Positions 1-9,423 of a stretch of DNA of 64,000 bases are shown one piece after another. The stretch lies in NCBI RefSeq assembly GCF_002592005.1, contig NZ_NVQF01000006.1, positions 48,094 through 112,093 of the forward strand. Reading direction: 5' to 3'. The translations under genes and the position numbers were made by a program. Under the pieces are notes generated by a model. The model was not told the DNA's origin, ran no database searches, and was given only the letters and a program-made list of their open reading frames with translations. Position 1 is the first letter of the stretch. Every line of letters begins with the position of its first letter. The stretch comes from Mycolicibacterium palauense (GTDB lineage Bacteria > Actinomycetota > Actinomycetes > Mycobacteriales > Mycobacteriaceae).

Positions 1-1541
1 AGTTGTGGAGCAAGTTCCGCCTCCGCGGCAGCGAGACCGCGCCGCTGCAGGCCTCGATGCGCCGAGCCGTCGAGCACCGCGCGCTCATGGCCGTGGCGAT
101 CGGGGAACTGGAGCGGGCCAACACCCGCACGGTGGCGATGGCCGAGCTGGAACGTGGCTGGACGATGTATGCCCACACCGCCTGCCGCGGCGAGCCGCTG
201 ACCGACGCGACGCCGCCGGGGGCCCCCTGGCGGGCGCTGCAGGTGCTGCACCGCCACCAGATCTCGCACGGCGACCTGCGCGCCAAGGAGATCACCGTCG
301 ACGACGGGACGGTGCTGTTCGGGGGCTTCGGCTCGGCCGAATACGGCGCCACCGACGTCCAGCTGCAGTCCGACATCGCCCAGCTGCTGGTCACCACGAC
401 CTCGATCTACGGCGCCGAATCCGCCGTCGCGGCCGCGATCGACACCTTCGGCACGGACGCCGTGCTGACCGGCTCACGCCGGCTGACCAAGGCCGCGGTG
501 CCCGCACGGGTCCGAGAGTCGGTGGCCGAGCCCGGCGAGGTGATCGCCGCCGCCCGCGAGCAGGTGATGCGTCAGACCGGCGCCGACCAGATCCGGCCCG
601 AGAACATCACCCGGTTCAGCCGCAAACAGGTCATCCAGCTGGTGCTGCTGGTGGCCCTGGTCTATGTGGCCTACCCGTTCATCAGCACCGTGCCGACCTT
701 CTTCTCGGAGCTGCGGACGGCCAACTGGTGGTGGGCCGTGCTGGGCCTGGCCGTCTCGGCGCTGACCTACGTGGGTGCCGCCGCCGCGTTGTGGGCCTGC
801 GCCGACGGGGCGGTCAGCTTCAAGAACCTGACGATCATGCAGGTGGCCAACACCTTCGCCGCGACCACCACCCCCGCGGGGGTGGGTGGGCTCGCGCTGA
901 GCACGCGGTTCCTGCAGAAGGGTGGGCTGGGCGCACTGCGGGCCACCGCCGCGGTGGCGCTGCAGCAGACCGTGCAGGTGATCACCCACGTCGGGCTGCT
1001 GATCTTCTTCAGTGCCGCCGCGGGCGCCTCCGCCGACCTGTCGCATTTCGTGCCGAAGGCGACCGTGCTCTACCTCATCGCCGGGGTGGCCCTGGGGTTG
1101 GTCGGAGCGTTCCTGTTGGTGCCGAAGCTGCGTCGATGGCTGTCGACGGCGGTGCGCCCCAAACTCAAGGAGGTGCTGTCCGACCTGGCCGATCTGGCCC
1201 GCGAACCGAAGCGGCTGGGCCTGATCGTTCTTGGCTGTGCGGCAACGACACTCGGCGCGGCGCTGACGCTGTGGGCCAGCATCGAGGCGTTCGGCGGCAA
1301 CACCTCGTTCGTCACGGTCACCGTGGTGACGATGGTCGGCGGCACCCTGGCCTCGGCCGCGCCCACCCCCGGCGGTGTCGGGGCGGTGGAGGCCGCGCTG
1401 ATCGGCGGCCTGGCGGCCTTCGGGGTGCCCGCGGCCATCGGGGTTCCCGCGGTTCTGCTCTACCGGATTCTGACCTGCTGGCTGCCGGTGTTCATCGGCT
1501 GGCCGGTGATGCGCTGGCTGACCCGCAAGGACATGATCTAA
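1..1541 (+). CDS. LPG-synthase-TM/UPF0104-type membrane protein (3' part)
   Basis: The gene enters from outside the window, so its N-terminus is missing. The visible 512 residues start with a degenerate protein-kinase-like stretch containing HGDLRAKEITVDDG, followed from about residue 205 by a bundle of hydrophobic helices. The helices carry the TTTPAGVGGLALS and APTPGGVGAVEAAL glycine motifs typical of the lysylphosphatidylglycerol synthase TM / UPF0104 flippase-like family. It ends with TAA. The family is linked to lipid or envelope-precursor translocation, but the substrate cannot be read from the sequence. The kinase-like segment keeps no full catalytic set here and may be regulatory. Confidence 0.75.
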   Translation, partial: LWSKFRLRGSETAPLQASMRRAVEHRALMAVAIGELERANTRTVAMAELERGWTMYAHTACRGEPLTDATPPGAPWRALQVLHRHQISHGDLRAKEITVDDGTVLFGGFGSAEYGATDVQLQSDIAQLLVTTTSIYGAESAVAAAIDTFGTDAVLTGSRRLTKAAVPARVRESVAEPGEVIAAAREQVMRQTGADQIRPENITRFSRKQVIQLVLLVALVYVAYPFISTVPTFFSELRTANWWWAVLGLAVSALTYVGAAAALWACADGAVSFKNLTIMQVANTFAATTTPAGVGGLALSTRFLQKGGLGALRATAAVALQQTVQVITHVGLLIFFSAAAGASADLSHFVPKATVLYLIAGVALGLVGAFLLVPKLRRWLSTAVRPKLKEVLSDLADLAREPKRLGLIVLGCAATTLGAALTLWASIEAFGGNTSFVTVTVVTMVGGTLASAAPTPGGVGAVEAALIGGLAAFGVPAAIGVPAVLLYRILTCWLPVFIGWPVMRWLTRKDMI

Positions 1542-1692
1542 AGCGTGTCGGCTGCGCGAGGCGCCGGGCTCTGCGATGCTGGGTGGCGCTCGAGACGGGT
1601 GAAAGGCGGAGGTTGATGGGAGAGCTCGGATCCCCCGAAGACCGCGGCGAGGTCCACGGCGAAGGCCGGGATGAGGCCCCGGGTCGGGCACG

Positions 1693-2151
1693 ATGACCGA
1701 ACGCCGGCGTGCCCGCACCGTGACCGCCAGTCAGGACCGGATCTGGCAGACACTGGCGGCATTCGGCGACATCGCCTCCTGGGCCGGCAACGTCGACCAC
1801 TCGTGCATCCTCACCCACCCGGCGGAGGGTGCGCCGGTGGGCACCAGCCGCCGGATCCAGGCCGGCCACCTCACCCTCGTCGAGCGCATCGTCGAGTTCG
1901 ACGCGCCGCACACGCTGGCCTACACCATCGAGGGACTGCCCCGCGGCCTGGGTCGCATCACCAACCGGTGGTCGCTACGGCCACACCGTGACGGCGCCAC
2001 CGTCGTCACCCTCACCACGCGGGTGGACGACGGGCCCGGCCCGCTGCGCCGCGCCGCGGCCGAACTCGCGGCACGCATCGTGGCCCGGTCGTCCGACGGC
2101 ATGCTCGCCGACCTCGCCGTCGCAGTGCAACGAAGCGGAGTAAAGCCATGA
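1693..2151 (+). CDS. SRPBCC / polyketide cyclase-like protein
   Basis: A 152-residue protein with the START/SRPBCC pattern: an N-terminal strand with a DRIWQTLAAFGDIASWAG helix, a central sheet (VERIVEFDAPHTLAYTIEGLP) and a long C-terminal helix. Such folds bind hydrophobic ligands; no catalytic residues can be named. Its TGA overlaps the ATG of the sulfatase gene (ATGA), so the two are probably translated together. The 150 bases upstream contain no gene. The ligand is unknown. Confidence 0.7.
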   Translation: MTERRRARTVTASQDRIWQTLAAFGDIASWAGNVDHSCILTHPAEGAPVGTSRRIQAGHLTLVERIVEFDAPHTLAYTIEGLPRGLGRITNRWSLRPHRDGATVVTLTTRVDDGPGPLRRAAAELAARIVARSSDGMLADLAVAVQRSGVKP

Positions 2152-3968
2152 CAACCCGGCCCGACATCATCATCGTGATGACCGACGAGGAACGTGCGGC
2201 GCCGCCGTACGAGACCGAGGCGCTCACCGCCTGGCGGGAATCGGCGCTGCCCGGGCGCCGGTGGTTCGACGAGCACGGGGTCAGCTTCCACCGCCACTAC
2301 ACCGGCTCGCTGGCGTGTGTCCCCAGCCGCCCCACCATCTTCACCGGCCAGTACCCGGACCTGCACGGTGTCACCCAGACCGACGGCATCGGCAAGCGCT
2401 ACGACGATTCCCGGCTGCGCTGGCTGCGGCCCGGTGAGGTCCCGACCCTGGGCAACTGGTTCCGCGCCGCGGGCTACGACACCCACTACGACGGCAAGTG
2501 GCACATCACCCACGCCGACCTGACCGACCCCGCGACCGGTGAATCGCTGGCCACCAACGATGCCGACGGCGTCGTCGACCCCGCCGCCGTGCAGCGCTAC
2601 CTCGACGCCGATCCGCTTGGGCCCTACGGCTTCTCGGGTTGGGTGGGACCCGAACCGCACGGCGGCAAGCTCGGCGACAGCGGGACTCGCCGGGATCCGC
2701 TGATCGCCGACCGGGTGGTGGCCTGGCTGACCGACCGCTACGCGCGCCGGCGCGCGGGCGAGGCCGCGGCGCAGCGCCCGTTTCTGCTCGTGGCCAGCTT
2801 CGTCAACCCGCACGACATCGTGCTGTTCCCGGCGTGGCTGCGCCGCTCACCGCTGGAGCCGTCCCCGCTGGACCCGCCGCCGGTCCCGCCCGCGCCGACC
2901 GCCGGCGAGGACCTCTCGACCAAACCGGCCGCCCAGATCGCGTTCCGGGAGGCCTACTACTCCGGATACGGGCCCGCCCCGGTGATCCGGCGGGCCTACG
3001 CCCAGAACGGGCAGCGGTACCGGGACCTCTACTACCGGCTGCACGCCGAGGTCGACGACCCCATCGACCGGGTGCGCCGCGCGGTCACCGAGGGCGGCTC
3101 CGAGGAGGCCGTGCTGGTGCGCACCGCCGACCACGGCGAGCTACTGGGTGCACACGGCGGACTGCACCAGAAGTGGTTCAACCTCTACGACGAGGCGACC
3201 CGGGTGCCGTTCACCGTGGTCCGCACCGGAGCCCGCGCGACGTCGCCGCGGGTGGTGCAGGATCCGACCTCCCACGTCGACCTGGTGCCGACACTGCTGG
3301 CGGCCGCCGGTGTCGACGTGGGTGCGGTCGGCGAGATCCTGGCGGAGACGTTCAGCGAGGTGCACCCGCTGCCGGGCCGCGACCTGATGCCGGTCGTCGA
3401 CGGTGCCCCCGCCGAGCCGGCCCGCGCCGTGTACCTGATGACCCGCGACGCCGTGCTCGACGGTGATACCCAGGTTTCGGCGGTGGCGCGCGGGCTGGGC
3501 GTCACCAGCAACCCGCCCGCCCCGATGCGCATCGAGCTGCCGGCCCACACCGCCGCCAACTTCGAGGGCCTGGTGGTGCTGGTCGCCGACTCCGAGGCCG
3601 CCGGCGGAGCCGATCACCTGTGGAAACTGGTCCGCACTTTCGACGACCCGTCGACGTGGACCGAGCCCGGGGTGCGGCACCTGGCCGCCAACGGACTCGG
3701 CGGCGAGGTGTACCGCACCGATCCCCTGGACGACCAGTGGGAGCTCTACGACCTGACCGCCGACCCGATCGAAGCGGACAACCGCTGGACGGATCCCGGC
3801 CTCGACGAGCTACGCCGCCACCTGCGCACGGAGTTGAAGCGGATGCGCGCCGAATCGGTGCCCGAACGGCACAACCCGTGGCCCTATGCCCGCCGCCGGC
3901 CGCCCGCCCCGGCGGGACCGGCCGTGGCGCAGGTCATCCGGCGGATGTGGCAGCGCCGGGGCCGCTGA
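2148..3968 (+). CDS. sulfatase / alkaline-phosphatase-superfamily hydrolase
   Basis: A 606-residue sulfatase-family enzyme. The signature ACVPSRPTIFTGQYPDLHGV spans about residues 56-75; Cys57 is the residue that would be oxidised to formylglycine in C-x-P-S-R sulfatases. Metal-site residues are visible in IIIVMTDEE near the N-terminus and in TADHGELLGAHGG near residue 326. It probably hydrolyses a sulfate or phosphonate ester; the substrate is unknown. No signal peptide is visible, so the enzyme is probably cytoplasmic. It is coupled by ATGA to the SRPBCC gene, and its last 35 bases overlap the 3' end of the convergent MFS gene. Confidence 0.85.
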   Translation: MTTRPDIIIVMTDEERAAPPYETEALTAWRESALPGRRWFDEHGVSFHRHYTGSLACVPSRPTIFTGQYPDLHGVTQTDGIGKRYDDSRLRWLRPGEVPTLGNWFRAAGYDTHYDGKWHITHADLTDPATGESLATNDADGVVDPAAVQRYLDADPLGPYGFSGWVGPEPHGGKLGDSGTRRDPLIADRVVAWLTDRYARRRAGEAAAQRPFLLVASFVNPHDIVLFPAWLRRSPLEPSPLDPPPVPPAPTAGEDLSTKPAAQIAFREAYYSGYGPAPVIRRAYAQNGQRYRDLYYRLHAEVDDPIDRVRRAVTEGGSEEAVLVRTADHGELLGAHGGLHQKWFNLYDEATRVPFTVVRTGARATSPRVVQDPTSHVDLVPTLLAAAGVDVGAVGEILAETFSEVHPLPGRDLMPVVDGAPAEPARAVYLMTRDAVLDGDTQVSAVARGLGVTSNPPAPMRIELPAHTAANFEGLVVLVADSEAAGGADHLWKLVRTFDDPSTWTEPGVRHLAANGLGGEVYRTDPLDDQWELYDLTADPIEADNRWTDPGLDELRRHLRTELKRMRAESVPERHNPWPYARRRPPAPAGPAVAQVIRRMWQRRGR

Positions 3969-5217
3969 GGCGGGGGGCCACGGCGGGGCCGCTGAGGCGC
4001 CGCGGCAGGCACAGCAGTGCCGTGGCCACCGTCGCCCCGGCCGCCACGACGAACGCGGCGTAGACCGACACCAGGTCGGCCATCCCGCCGAGCAGAGCCG
4101 CCGCGATGGGGCGCGAGCCGAGGAAGCCCACCAGCCACAGCGCCATGATCCGGCCGCGCAGCTCGTCGGGGGCGCGCTCCTGCACCACGGTGCTCAGACC
4201 GGTCATCGCCCAGCCGAAGCCCAGCCCGGCCACCGCGAAACCGGCCAGCGCCAGCGCCGTGACCGTCGCGACGGTCAGCAGCGCGCACCCGCCGCCGAGC
4301 AACCACAGCCCGACCGAGGACACCCGCTCGGCGGGCACCCGCCCGCGCAGCAGCGCCAGCGCGGTCATCCCGACCGCGGCGCCGATGCCGAACATCGCCG
4401 AGAGCGCCCCCACCAGGCTGGTGCCCCCGCCCAGCGCGTCGGCCACCGACGGGGTCAGCGTGATCGACGGGTCGGCGGCGAACCCGACCATGGTGACGGC
4501 CACCAGCGCCAGCAGCAGCGGACGATCCCGCCAGACGTACCGCAGCGCCGTGCGCACCCGGTAGTCGGCGCCGGCCAGCCGCTCCGGCGGGGCCGGGAAA
4601 CGGACCAGCACCAGGAAGATCGCGAAGATCAGATGCAGCCCGGCGCTGACGGCGAAGCCGGCGGCCGAGCCGAGGTGGGCGGCCAGATAGGCGCCGATCG
4701 CCGGTCCGATCATCCGCCCGACGGTCATCGGGATGCTGTTGAGCGCCATCGCCGTGGACAGCTCACCCGGGCGGATCAGCGACGGCACGATCGACTGCAT
4801 GGCCGGCCCGCCGACGACGAAGCCGATCCCGACCAGCAGTGTTCCGCCCAGCACCGCGGCCGCCGCTCGGCCGCCGGCGACGTCGGGGACCAGTGCCAGC
4901 GAGGCCGCCACCGAGCCGGACCCCACGGTGCAGAAGACCCGGCCCAGCAGGATCTGGCGGGCCGGGTTGCCGGCGTCGGCCCACTTGCCGCTGGTGGGGC
5001 TGAGGATCAGCTGCGGGGCGAACTGCACCACCCCGACCAGGCCGACCATCAGCGCCGAGTGGGTCGCCTGGTACATCACCACGGCGGCGACGATCCCGTG
5101 CGTCCACACCCCGACGACGGAGAACATCTTGCCCCAGAACAGGGCGCCGAACACCGGGTCGAACATCAGCCCGAGGGCGCCACGCGCGGCGGGCCGCGCG
5201 CTCGTGTGGGCGGTCAC
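3934..5217 (-). CDS. MFS transporter
   Basis: About 427 residues with 12 predicted membrane helices. The loop after helix 2 carries SGKWADAGNPARQ, a degenerate MFS motif A, and the protein resembles enterobactin-exporter/drug-efflux MFS members (EntS-like). The GTG start at 5217 begins VTAHTSARPAARGALG, just before the first helix; the frame stays open far upstream but that part has no MFS similarity. The C-terminus overlaps the convergent sulfatase gene by 35 bp. Substrate unknown. The hemophore-like gene is divergent to it. Confidence 0.8.
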   Translation of the reverse strand: MTAHTSARPAARGALGLMFDPVFGALFWGKMFSVVGVWTHGIVAAVVMYQATHSALMVGLVGVVQFAPQLILSPTSGKWADAGNPARQILLGRVFCTVGSGSVAASLALVPDVAGGRAAAAVLGGTLLVGIGFVVGGPAMQSIVPSLIRPGELSTAMALNSIPMTVGRMIGPAIGAYLAAHLGSAAGFAVSAGLHLIFAIFLVLVRFPAPPERLAGADYRVRTALRYVWRDRPLLLALVAVTMVGFAADPSITLTPSVADALGGGTSLVGALSAMFGIGAAVGMTALALLRGRVPAERVSSVGLWLLGGGCALLTVATVTALALAGFAVAGLGFGWAMTGLSTVVQERAPDELRGRIMALWLVGFLGSRPIAAALLGGMADLVSVYAAFVVAAGATVATALLCLPRRLSGPAVAPRLSGPGAATSAG

Positions 5218-5277
5218 GGGGTCACCACCCGCGGGCCGAGCAGCGCGTCGACGGGATCGAAGCGAAACAACGGCACC

Positions 5278-5296
5278 CCATGTACATAGCACATGG
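5278..5296. promoter_or_regulatory. inverted repeat upstream of the hemophore-like gene
   Basis: CCATGT and ACATGG form 6-bp arms around a 7-bp spacer between the divergent MFS and hemophore-like genes. An 11-bp direct repeat (ccggatgttcc) follows at 5330-5340 and 5345-5355. These look like regulator-binding sites; the regulator is not identifiable. Confidence 0.3.
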
Positions 5297-5438
5297 ATGC
5301 ATTTCGCCGCGGGGGCGGGGTTGGCCCAGCCGGATGTTCCAAGCCCGGATGTTCCTAGCGATGGCCGAACACGCGGACTGGTGTGCTGGGTGCGCGGCCG
5401 ATCCCGGCCGCACACAGGGTGTTCGAAGGCGGAGAGAT

Positions 5439-5804
5439 ATGACCAGGTTTCGGCGGCCGGCCCGCACGGCGATGATCGGCGCGGCGGTGGCGGTGGCGAT
5501 GTACGGCGGCCAGGCGGCGGTGGCTTCGGCGGCCCCGGACCTGACGCCGCTGACCACCACCACCTGCAGCTACGCCCAGGTGCAGGCCGCACTGGACGCG
5601 CAGGCACCCGACCTGGCCAGGCAACTGACGCAGTATCCGATGGCACAGGCCCGGCTGCAGACGTTCCTGTCGGCCCCGGTCGATCAGCGCGAGCAGATGC
5701 TCGAGCAGGCCCAGGGGCTGCTGGCCCCGAAGGCCGGCACCGAGCAGAGCCAGCAGTACGCGGACACGGTTCTGCGGGTCGCCGAAACCTGCGGCCAGTA
5801 CTGA
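5439..5804 (+). CDS. hemophore-related secreted protein
   Basis: A 121-residue protein with a cleavable signal peptide (TAMIGAAVAVAMYGG, cleavage near ASAAPDL), then a small helical domain with two Cys (TTTCSYAQVQAAL and AETCGQY). This is the mycobacterial MHB/hemophore layout of Rv0203-like proteins that bind heme outside the cell. The ATG at 5439 has GGAG at 5431. It lies divergent from an MFS gene and convergent with an LppA-like lipoprotein gene. Heme binding is inferred from the family only. Confidence 0.7.
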   Translation: MTRFRRPARTAMIGAAVAVAMYGGQAAVASAAPDLTPLTTTTCSYAQVQAALDAQAPDLARQLTQYPMAQARLQTFLSAPVDQREQMLEQAQGLLAPKAGTEQSQQYADTVLRVAETCGQY

Positions 5805-5825
5805 CAGCCGGTACTGAACGGCCGG

Positions 5826-6446
5826 TCAGGGGCGCGGCAACCGGCAGCCGGTATAGCCGGAGATCCCGAGGTTGCCCTGATAGCCGACCTTGATGAACAA
5901 CCCGGCCGGCCCGTAGAAGCCGACGTCGTGGTTGCCGGGCGCGTCCTGCATCGTCTGGATGTCGGTGGCACCGATCCCGGCGGCCGACGACGTGGCCGTG
6001 TCGAGGATCTGCGACCACTGCCGTTCGGACAGGCCGGCGTTCTGCGCGATGCGGTTGGGCAGGAAGGAGCGCCGGCCGTCGGTCCGGTCGTAGGGCCGCT
6101 GGCAGTTGTCGGTTTCGGCGTTGTCCTGCGTCGTCCACACCAGCTGCGGCGCGATGCGGCTCGCGCCGGCGACGATCTCGTCCATGGCCGTCCGCACCGC
6201 GGCTTCGGTTTCGGACAGGGACGGCAGCGCTTCGAGCTCCTCGAGCACCGGGGCGGTGTCCGTCGACGGCGCCGGCTCGGCGGGTTCGTGGGGTGTGTCC
6301 ACCTGACATCCTGACGCGAGAGGGGCAATGACGAGGGCCGTGACGAGGGCAGTGACCAGCGCGGCGGCGCGGGTGGCGGCGGCGAGCCGAGGCCTCAACA
6401 CCGGCACCGGCACCGGCAGCGATCTAGGCATGTCGACTCCGTTCAC
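5826..6446 (-). CDS. lppV: LppA/LppV-family lipoprotein
   Basis: A 206-residue lipoprotein with lipobox LASGC at about residue 47. The mature part has the LppA-family pattern CQRPYD, QILDTATSSAAGIGATDIQ and a final GYTGCRLP cysteine. Its GTG start overlaps the TGA of the upstream hydrolase gene (GTGA); an in-frame ATG at 6431 is an alternative start. The order WXG-like - DUF1023 hydrolase - lipoprotein matches Rv2798c-Rv2797c-lppV of M. tuberculosis, which is the basis for the symbol. The function of the family is unknown. Confidence 0.7.
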   Translation of the reverse strand: MNGVDMPRSLPVPVPVLRPRLAAATRAAALVTALVTALVIAPLASGCQVDTPHEPAEPAPSTDTAPVLEELEALPSLSETEAAVRTAMDEIVAGASRIAPQLVWTTQDNAETDNCQRPYDRTDGRRSFLPNRIAQNAGLSERQWSQILDTATSSAAGIGATDIQTMQDAPGNHDVGFYGPAGLFIKVGYQGNLGISGYTGCRLPRP

Positions 6447-8299
6447 CTGTCCAGAATGGCCTTGTCGTCAAGGCCCGCCACGACCGCGGCGATGTTGTAG
6501 CCGGTGGTGCGGGGCAGCGCCTGACCGGTCGGACCCGTCGTGGTTCCGGTGCGCGGGTACTCGCTGTGGCCGTGCGCGGCGTCGAGGTCCAGCACGCCGC
6601 CGCGGCGGTCGGGGATGCTGACCGCCTCGGTTTCCAGGTGCACGAAGTTCGGGTTGGTGGCGGGGTTCGGCCCGAACTGGCCGGCGCCGGTCGCGTCGCC
6701 GGCCAGCAGACCTCCGTGCAGCAGCGGGCCGAGACCGGGGACCAGCGGCGCCGCCACGTGGGCCAGCGGTGGTCCGTCATAGACCCATTGAATCGGATCG
6801 TCGGGTGTTTCCATGGTGAACACGTGGCCGGGCTGCAACTGCAGGTCGCCGGGCGTACTCGCCTCGATGCCGGGTGAGCCGTAGAAGAGCGCGTCGGTGA
6901 CGCCGTGGTCGCCGGGTTGCTGCAGAGCCAGCCCGGTGGTCAGCGATCCGTAGGAGTGCCCGATGGCCGTCAGGTGTGCCGGTGCCCCCTCGTGGGCGGC
7001 GGTGACGCCGTCGTAGAAGCGGGACAGATCGACCGCGCCGGCGCGGGCGACGTTGTCGTGGCTGACCTCCCAGGCCCCGGCCAGGGACGCACCGAGGTCG
7101 TCGGTGCCGGGGATCTGCGGCGGGTCGTAGCCGATCCAGGCGATCGCCGCCACGGTGTCGCCGGCGTGGCCGGGGACCAGGCCGAGTTGGCGCATCGCCT
7201 CCTGACGCAGGTTCGACGCCTCGGATGCCATGTCGACGATCCCGCCGCGCACCGTGGTGTTCAGACCGGGGGTGGTCACCGAGATGTTCTGCGCGGTGTC
7301 GGGGTCGCCGACCGCGACCGCGGCCCGGGCCTGGCGGCCGGTCTGGGTGTCGAGCACCATCAGCTTGCGCTCGGGGTGTCCGGTCACCGCCTTGTCGACG
7401 GCCTGCAGGTCGGGCAGGTACCGAGCCCCGTTGAGGGCCGCGTCGTACCGGCGCTGCCAGTCCTCGTAGCGCAGCCGGTCGTCGAAGATCGCGCCTGGCT
7501 TGTTCAGTTCGGGGATGTTGTCGCCGGCCGCCCAGTCCGGATGTGCGGCGCGCAGGGCCTCGGCGCGGGCCTCGGCAGCCCGCGCCGAGGCCAGCTGGTC
7601 GGCCAGGTTCAGCCGGTTGTAGTAGTCACTGCCGCGATAGGTGTCGTCGCCGGTCGGCATTCCGGGGTGGTTGCCGACGTTGTGGTCGCGGCGGTAGAGG
7701 TAGTCCTTCTGTTCGTTGGACAGGCTGCGCCAGAACCTGGTGAACTCGTCGGGGTCCTGCGGCAGCGGCTGATCGAGCAGTGGCGTGTCGAGGGCGTCGG
7801 CGGGGATGGGCGCGGAGCCGTCGGCCATCGCGATGGCGTGGGCCAGTGCGGCGTCGACCGCGTTCGCCTCGGCGACGATCCGGTCCAGCCGGGGCTGCAG
7901 CTGCTGCTGTTTGAGCAGAATCTCCATCGGATTGCCGCGCACCCCGGCACCGGGGACCACCGTCGCGGACACCGGGTCGATCTCCATGCCCAGCACCGCC
8001 GCGTCGGCCTTCAGCGTCGCCAGTTCGGATTTGATCCGCTCGATCTCGTCGGCGGCCCCGCGGGCGGCGTTGGCCACCGCCATCGCCTCGTTACCGTGCG
8101 CGTCGAGGTCGGCGCGGGTCTTGCCGATCGCGTCCCGGGCCGCGGCCGCGGCCGCCCCGCCCCACGTCGCGAACGCCGGCAGGGTCGCCAGCCCGCCGGC
8201 GGCGTCGCGGGCGGCCTGGGCGCGGCTGGAGGCGGCGTGGAACACCTCGCGCACGTCGCCGGGGTCCCACCGCTCGATGTCCGCGACGGTCAGGGTCAC
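6443..8299 (-). CDS. DUF1023 alpha/beta-hydrolase (Rv2797c-like)
   Basis: A 618-residue protein. The N-terminal 200 residues are helical and Ala-rich (WXG-like, ATWGGAAAAAARDAIG). The C-terminal half is an alpha/beta-hydrolase of the DUF1023 family with nucleophile elbow AIGHSYGSLTTGLAL near residue 450. Start is GTG at 8299, six bases after the stop of the preceding WXG-like gene. Helical WXG-like N-terminus plus hydrolase suggests a secreted or envelope-directed enzyme, but no signal peptide is seen. Substrate unknown. Confidence 0.8.
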   Translation of the reverse strand: MTLTVADIERWDPGDVREVFHAASSRAQAARDAAGGLATLPAFATWGGAAAAAARDAIGKTRADLDAHGNEAMAVANAARGAADEIERIKSELATLKADAAVLGMEIDPVSATVVPGAGVRGNPMEILLKQQQLQPRLDRIVAEANAVDAALAHAIAMADGSAPIPADALDTPLLDQPLPQDPDEFTRFWRSLSNEQKDYLYRRDHNVGNHPGMPTGDDTYRGSDYYNRLNLADQLASARAAEARAEALRAAHPDWAAGDNIPELNKPGAIFDDRLRYEDWQRRYDAALNGARYLPDLQAVDKAVTGHPERKLMVLDTQTGRQARAAVAVGDPDTAQNISVTTPGLNTTVRGGIVDMASEASNLRQEAMRQLGLVPGHAGDTVAAIAWIGYDPPQIPGTDDLGASLAGAWEVSHDNVARAGAVDLSRFYDGVTAAHEGAPAHLTAIGHSYGSLTTGLALQQPGDHGVTDALFYGSPGIEASTPGDLQLQPGHVFTMETPDDPIQWVYDGPPLAHVAAPLVPGLGPLLHGGLLAGDATGAGQFGPNPATNPNFVHLETEAVSIPDRRGGVLDLDAAHGHSEYPRTGTTTGPTGQALPRTTGYNIAAVVAGLDDKAILDR

Positions 8300-8305
8300 C
8301 GCAAC

Positions 8306-8635
8306 TCACGGCGAGGTCTGCGCGGTGATCGCGTCGGCGGCCTGCGCCGGGATCTCGAGTGCCCGGCTGCCGCCTTCCTCCATCTCGCAGAAGCACTGTG
8401 CACTGGTGTGCAGCCCCTGCGCGTGATCGGACATCCGCGTCAACAGGGTGCCGGTCGTCTGCAGCCAGGCCGCGCTCTTGGCCGCCAGTGCGGCCGCCGA
8501 GGCGCCCCGCCAGCCGCCCTGGGCCACCTCGACCCGGCCGTCGGCATCGGCGTGGCGCATCGCGACGTCCTCGCCGTGACCGGTCACCGCGACACCCGAG
8601 GCGATCAGATCCTCGATGTTCACCCGGAGCGCCAC
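8306..8635 (-). CDS. WXG100-like small protein (Rv2798c-like)
   Basis: A 109-residue helical protein with a central GGWRGASAAAL turn resembling the W-x-G of ESAT-6-like proteins, preceded and followed by a long helix. GTG start at 8635. First gene of the three-gene operon with the DUF1023 hydrolase and the LppV-like lipoprotein. It may pair with the WXG-like N-terminus of the hydrolase; this is inference. Confidence 0.65.
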   Translation of the reverse strand: MALRVNIEDLIASGVAVTGHGEDVAMRHADADGRVEVAQGGWRGASAAALAAKSAAWLQTTGTLLTRMSDHAQGLHTSAQCFCEMEEGGSRALEIPAQAADAITAQTSP

Positions 8636-8721
8636 GGCAACCCCCCAACGACGACACTTCCTACCGCGTCATGCATAGCAGCACACCGCCGACGCGCGCC
8701 AGTCACCGGCGGTGGGGGTGT

Positions 8722-9330
8722 TCACGGGCGCGCCGGCCCCGACCGATTCTGCAGGCGGGCCGCCAGCAACGTGGTCCATTCCGCGAGATAGTCGTCGTCG
8801 GGGACGGCCGCGTCGGCCCGACGAAAGAGGTTGGTGGCGAAGCGGGCTCCGAGCAGCGCGTTGACCCCCAGCGCGGCGACGGTGGACCGTTCCCGGCGGG
8901 TCAGCTGCGGCCCCCAGGTCTCGATCCAGCCGGCGAGTTCGGCGGTCAGCCCGTCGACGAGCGCGGCGTAGGCGCCGTCCAGACGCGCGGACAGCCCGGC
9001 GGGGGTGCGCGCGGCGATCTGGAGGAGCTCGGTTTCCTGATCGATCACGGTGAGCAGGTAGCGGCCGAGGACGGTGAGTTCGGCGTGCAGGTCTCCGATC
9101 CCGGCGAAGAGGGCGCGGATGTCGTGCATGGCCGCGCGACGGTCCAGCTGGCGGTCGATCCCGGCGGCGAGCAGGGCGTCTTTGGACTTGAAGTGGCGGT
9201 ACAGGGCGCCCGAACCCGCGGCCAGGCCGGCGGCCGCCTCGATCTGGGAGACGCTGGTGGCCTCGAATCCCCTGTCGCTGAACAGCCGCATCGCTTCAGT
9301 GAGCAATCGTTCGCGGGTGGGCGCCGTCAT
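8722..9330 (-). CDS. TetR-family regulator
   Basis: About 202 residues. The N-terminal HTH reads RERLLTEAMRLFSDRGFEATSVSQIEAAAG followed by SGALYRHFKSKDALL, the classic TetR DNA-binding domain; the rest is the helical ligand domain. ATG at 9330 is chosen because GGAGAGGT lies just upstream; an in-frame start at 9351 would sit inside the candidate operator. It is divergent from the P450 gene and probably represses it and itself. Confidence 0.85.
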   Translation of the reverse strand: MTAPTRERLLTEAMRLFSDRGFEATSVSQIEAAAGLAAGSGALYRHFKSKDALLAAGIDRQLDRRAAMHDIRALFAGIGDLHAELTVLGRYLLTVIDQETELLQIAARTPAGLSARLDGAYAALVDGLTAELAGWIETWGPQLTRRERSTVAALGVNALLGARFATNLFRRADAAVPDDDYLAEWTTLLAARLQNRSGPARP

Positions 9331-9341
9331 TGACCTCTCCA

Positions 9342-9353
9342 AAGTGATCACTT
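9342..9353. promoter_or_regulatory. candidate TetR operator
   Basis: AAGTGATCACTT is a perfect 12-bp palindrome in the 94-bp gap between the TetR and P450 genes. A partial copy (GGTCACTTTA) lies at 9368-9377. Confidence 0.45.
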
Positions 9354-9423
9354 ACTCTCTGTCTGAGGTCACTTTACCCGTTGTCCGTTCCGCTGGGAGC
9401 GATTCGATGCCACACGACAAGCC

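Noticed and set aside
3886..5289. A 467-codon open frame opposite the MFS gene
   Set aside because: Low-complexity His/Gln/Arg-rich antisense frame; the MFS protein on the minus strand has the proper helices.
6905..8791. A 628-codon open frame on the plus strand opposite the DUF1023 hydrolase
   Set aside because: Gly/Val/Arg-rich shadow of a real gene with a clear nucleophile elbow on the other strand.
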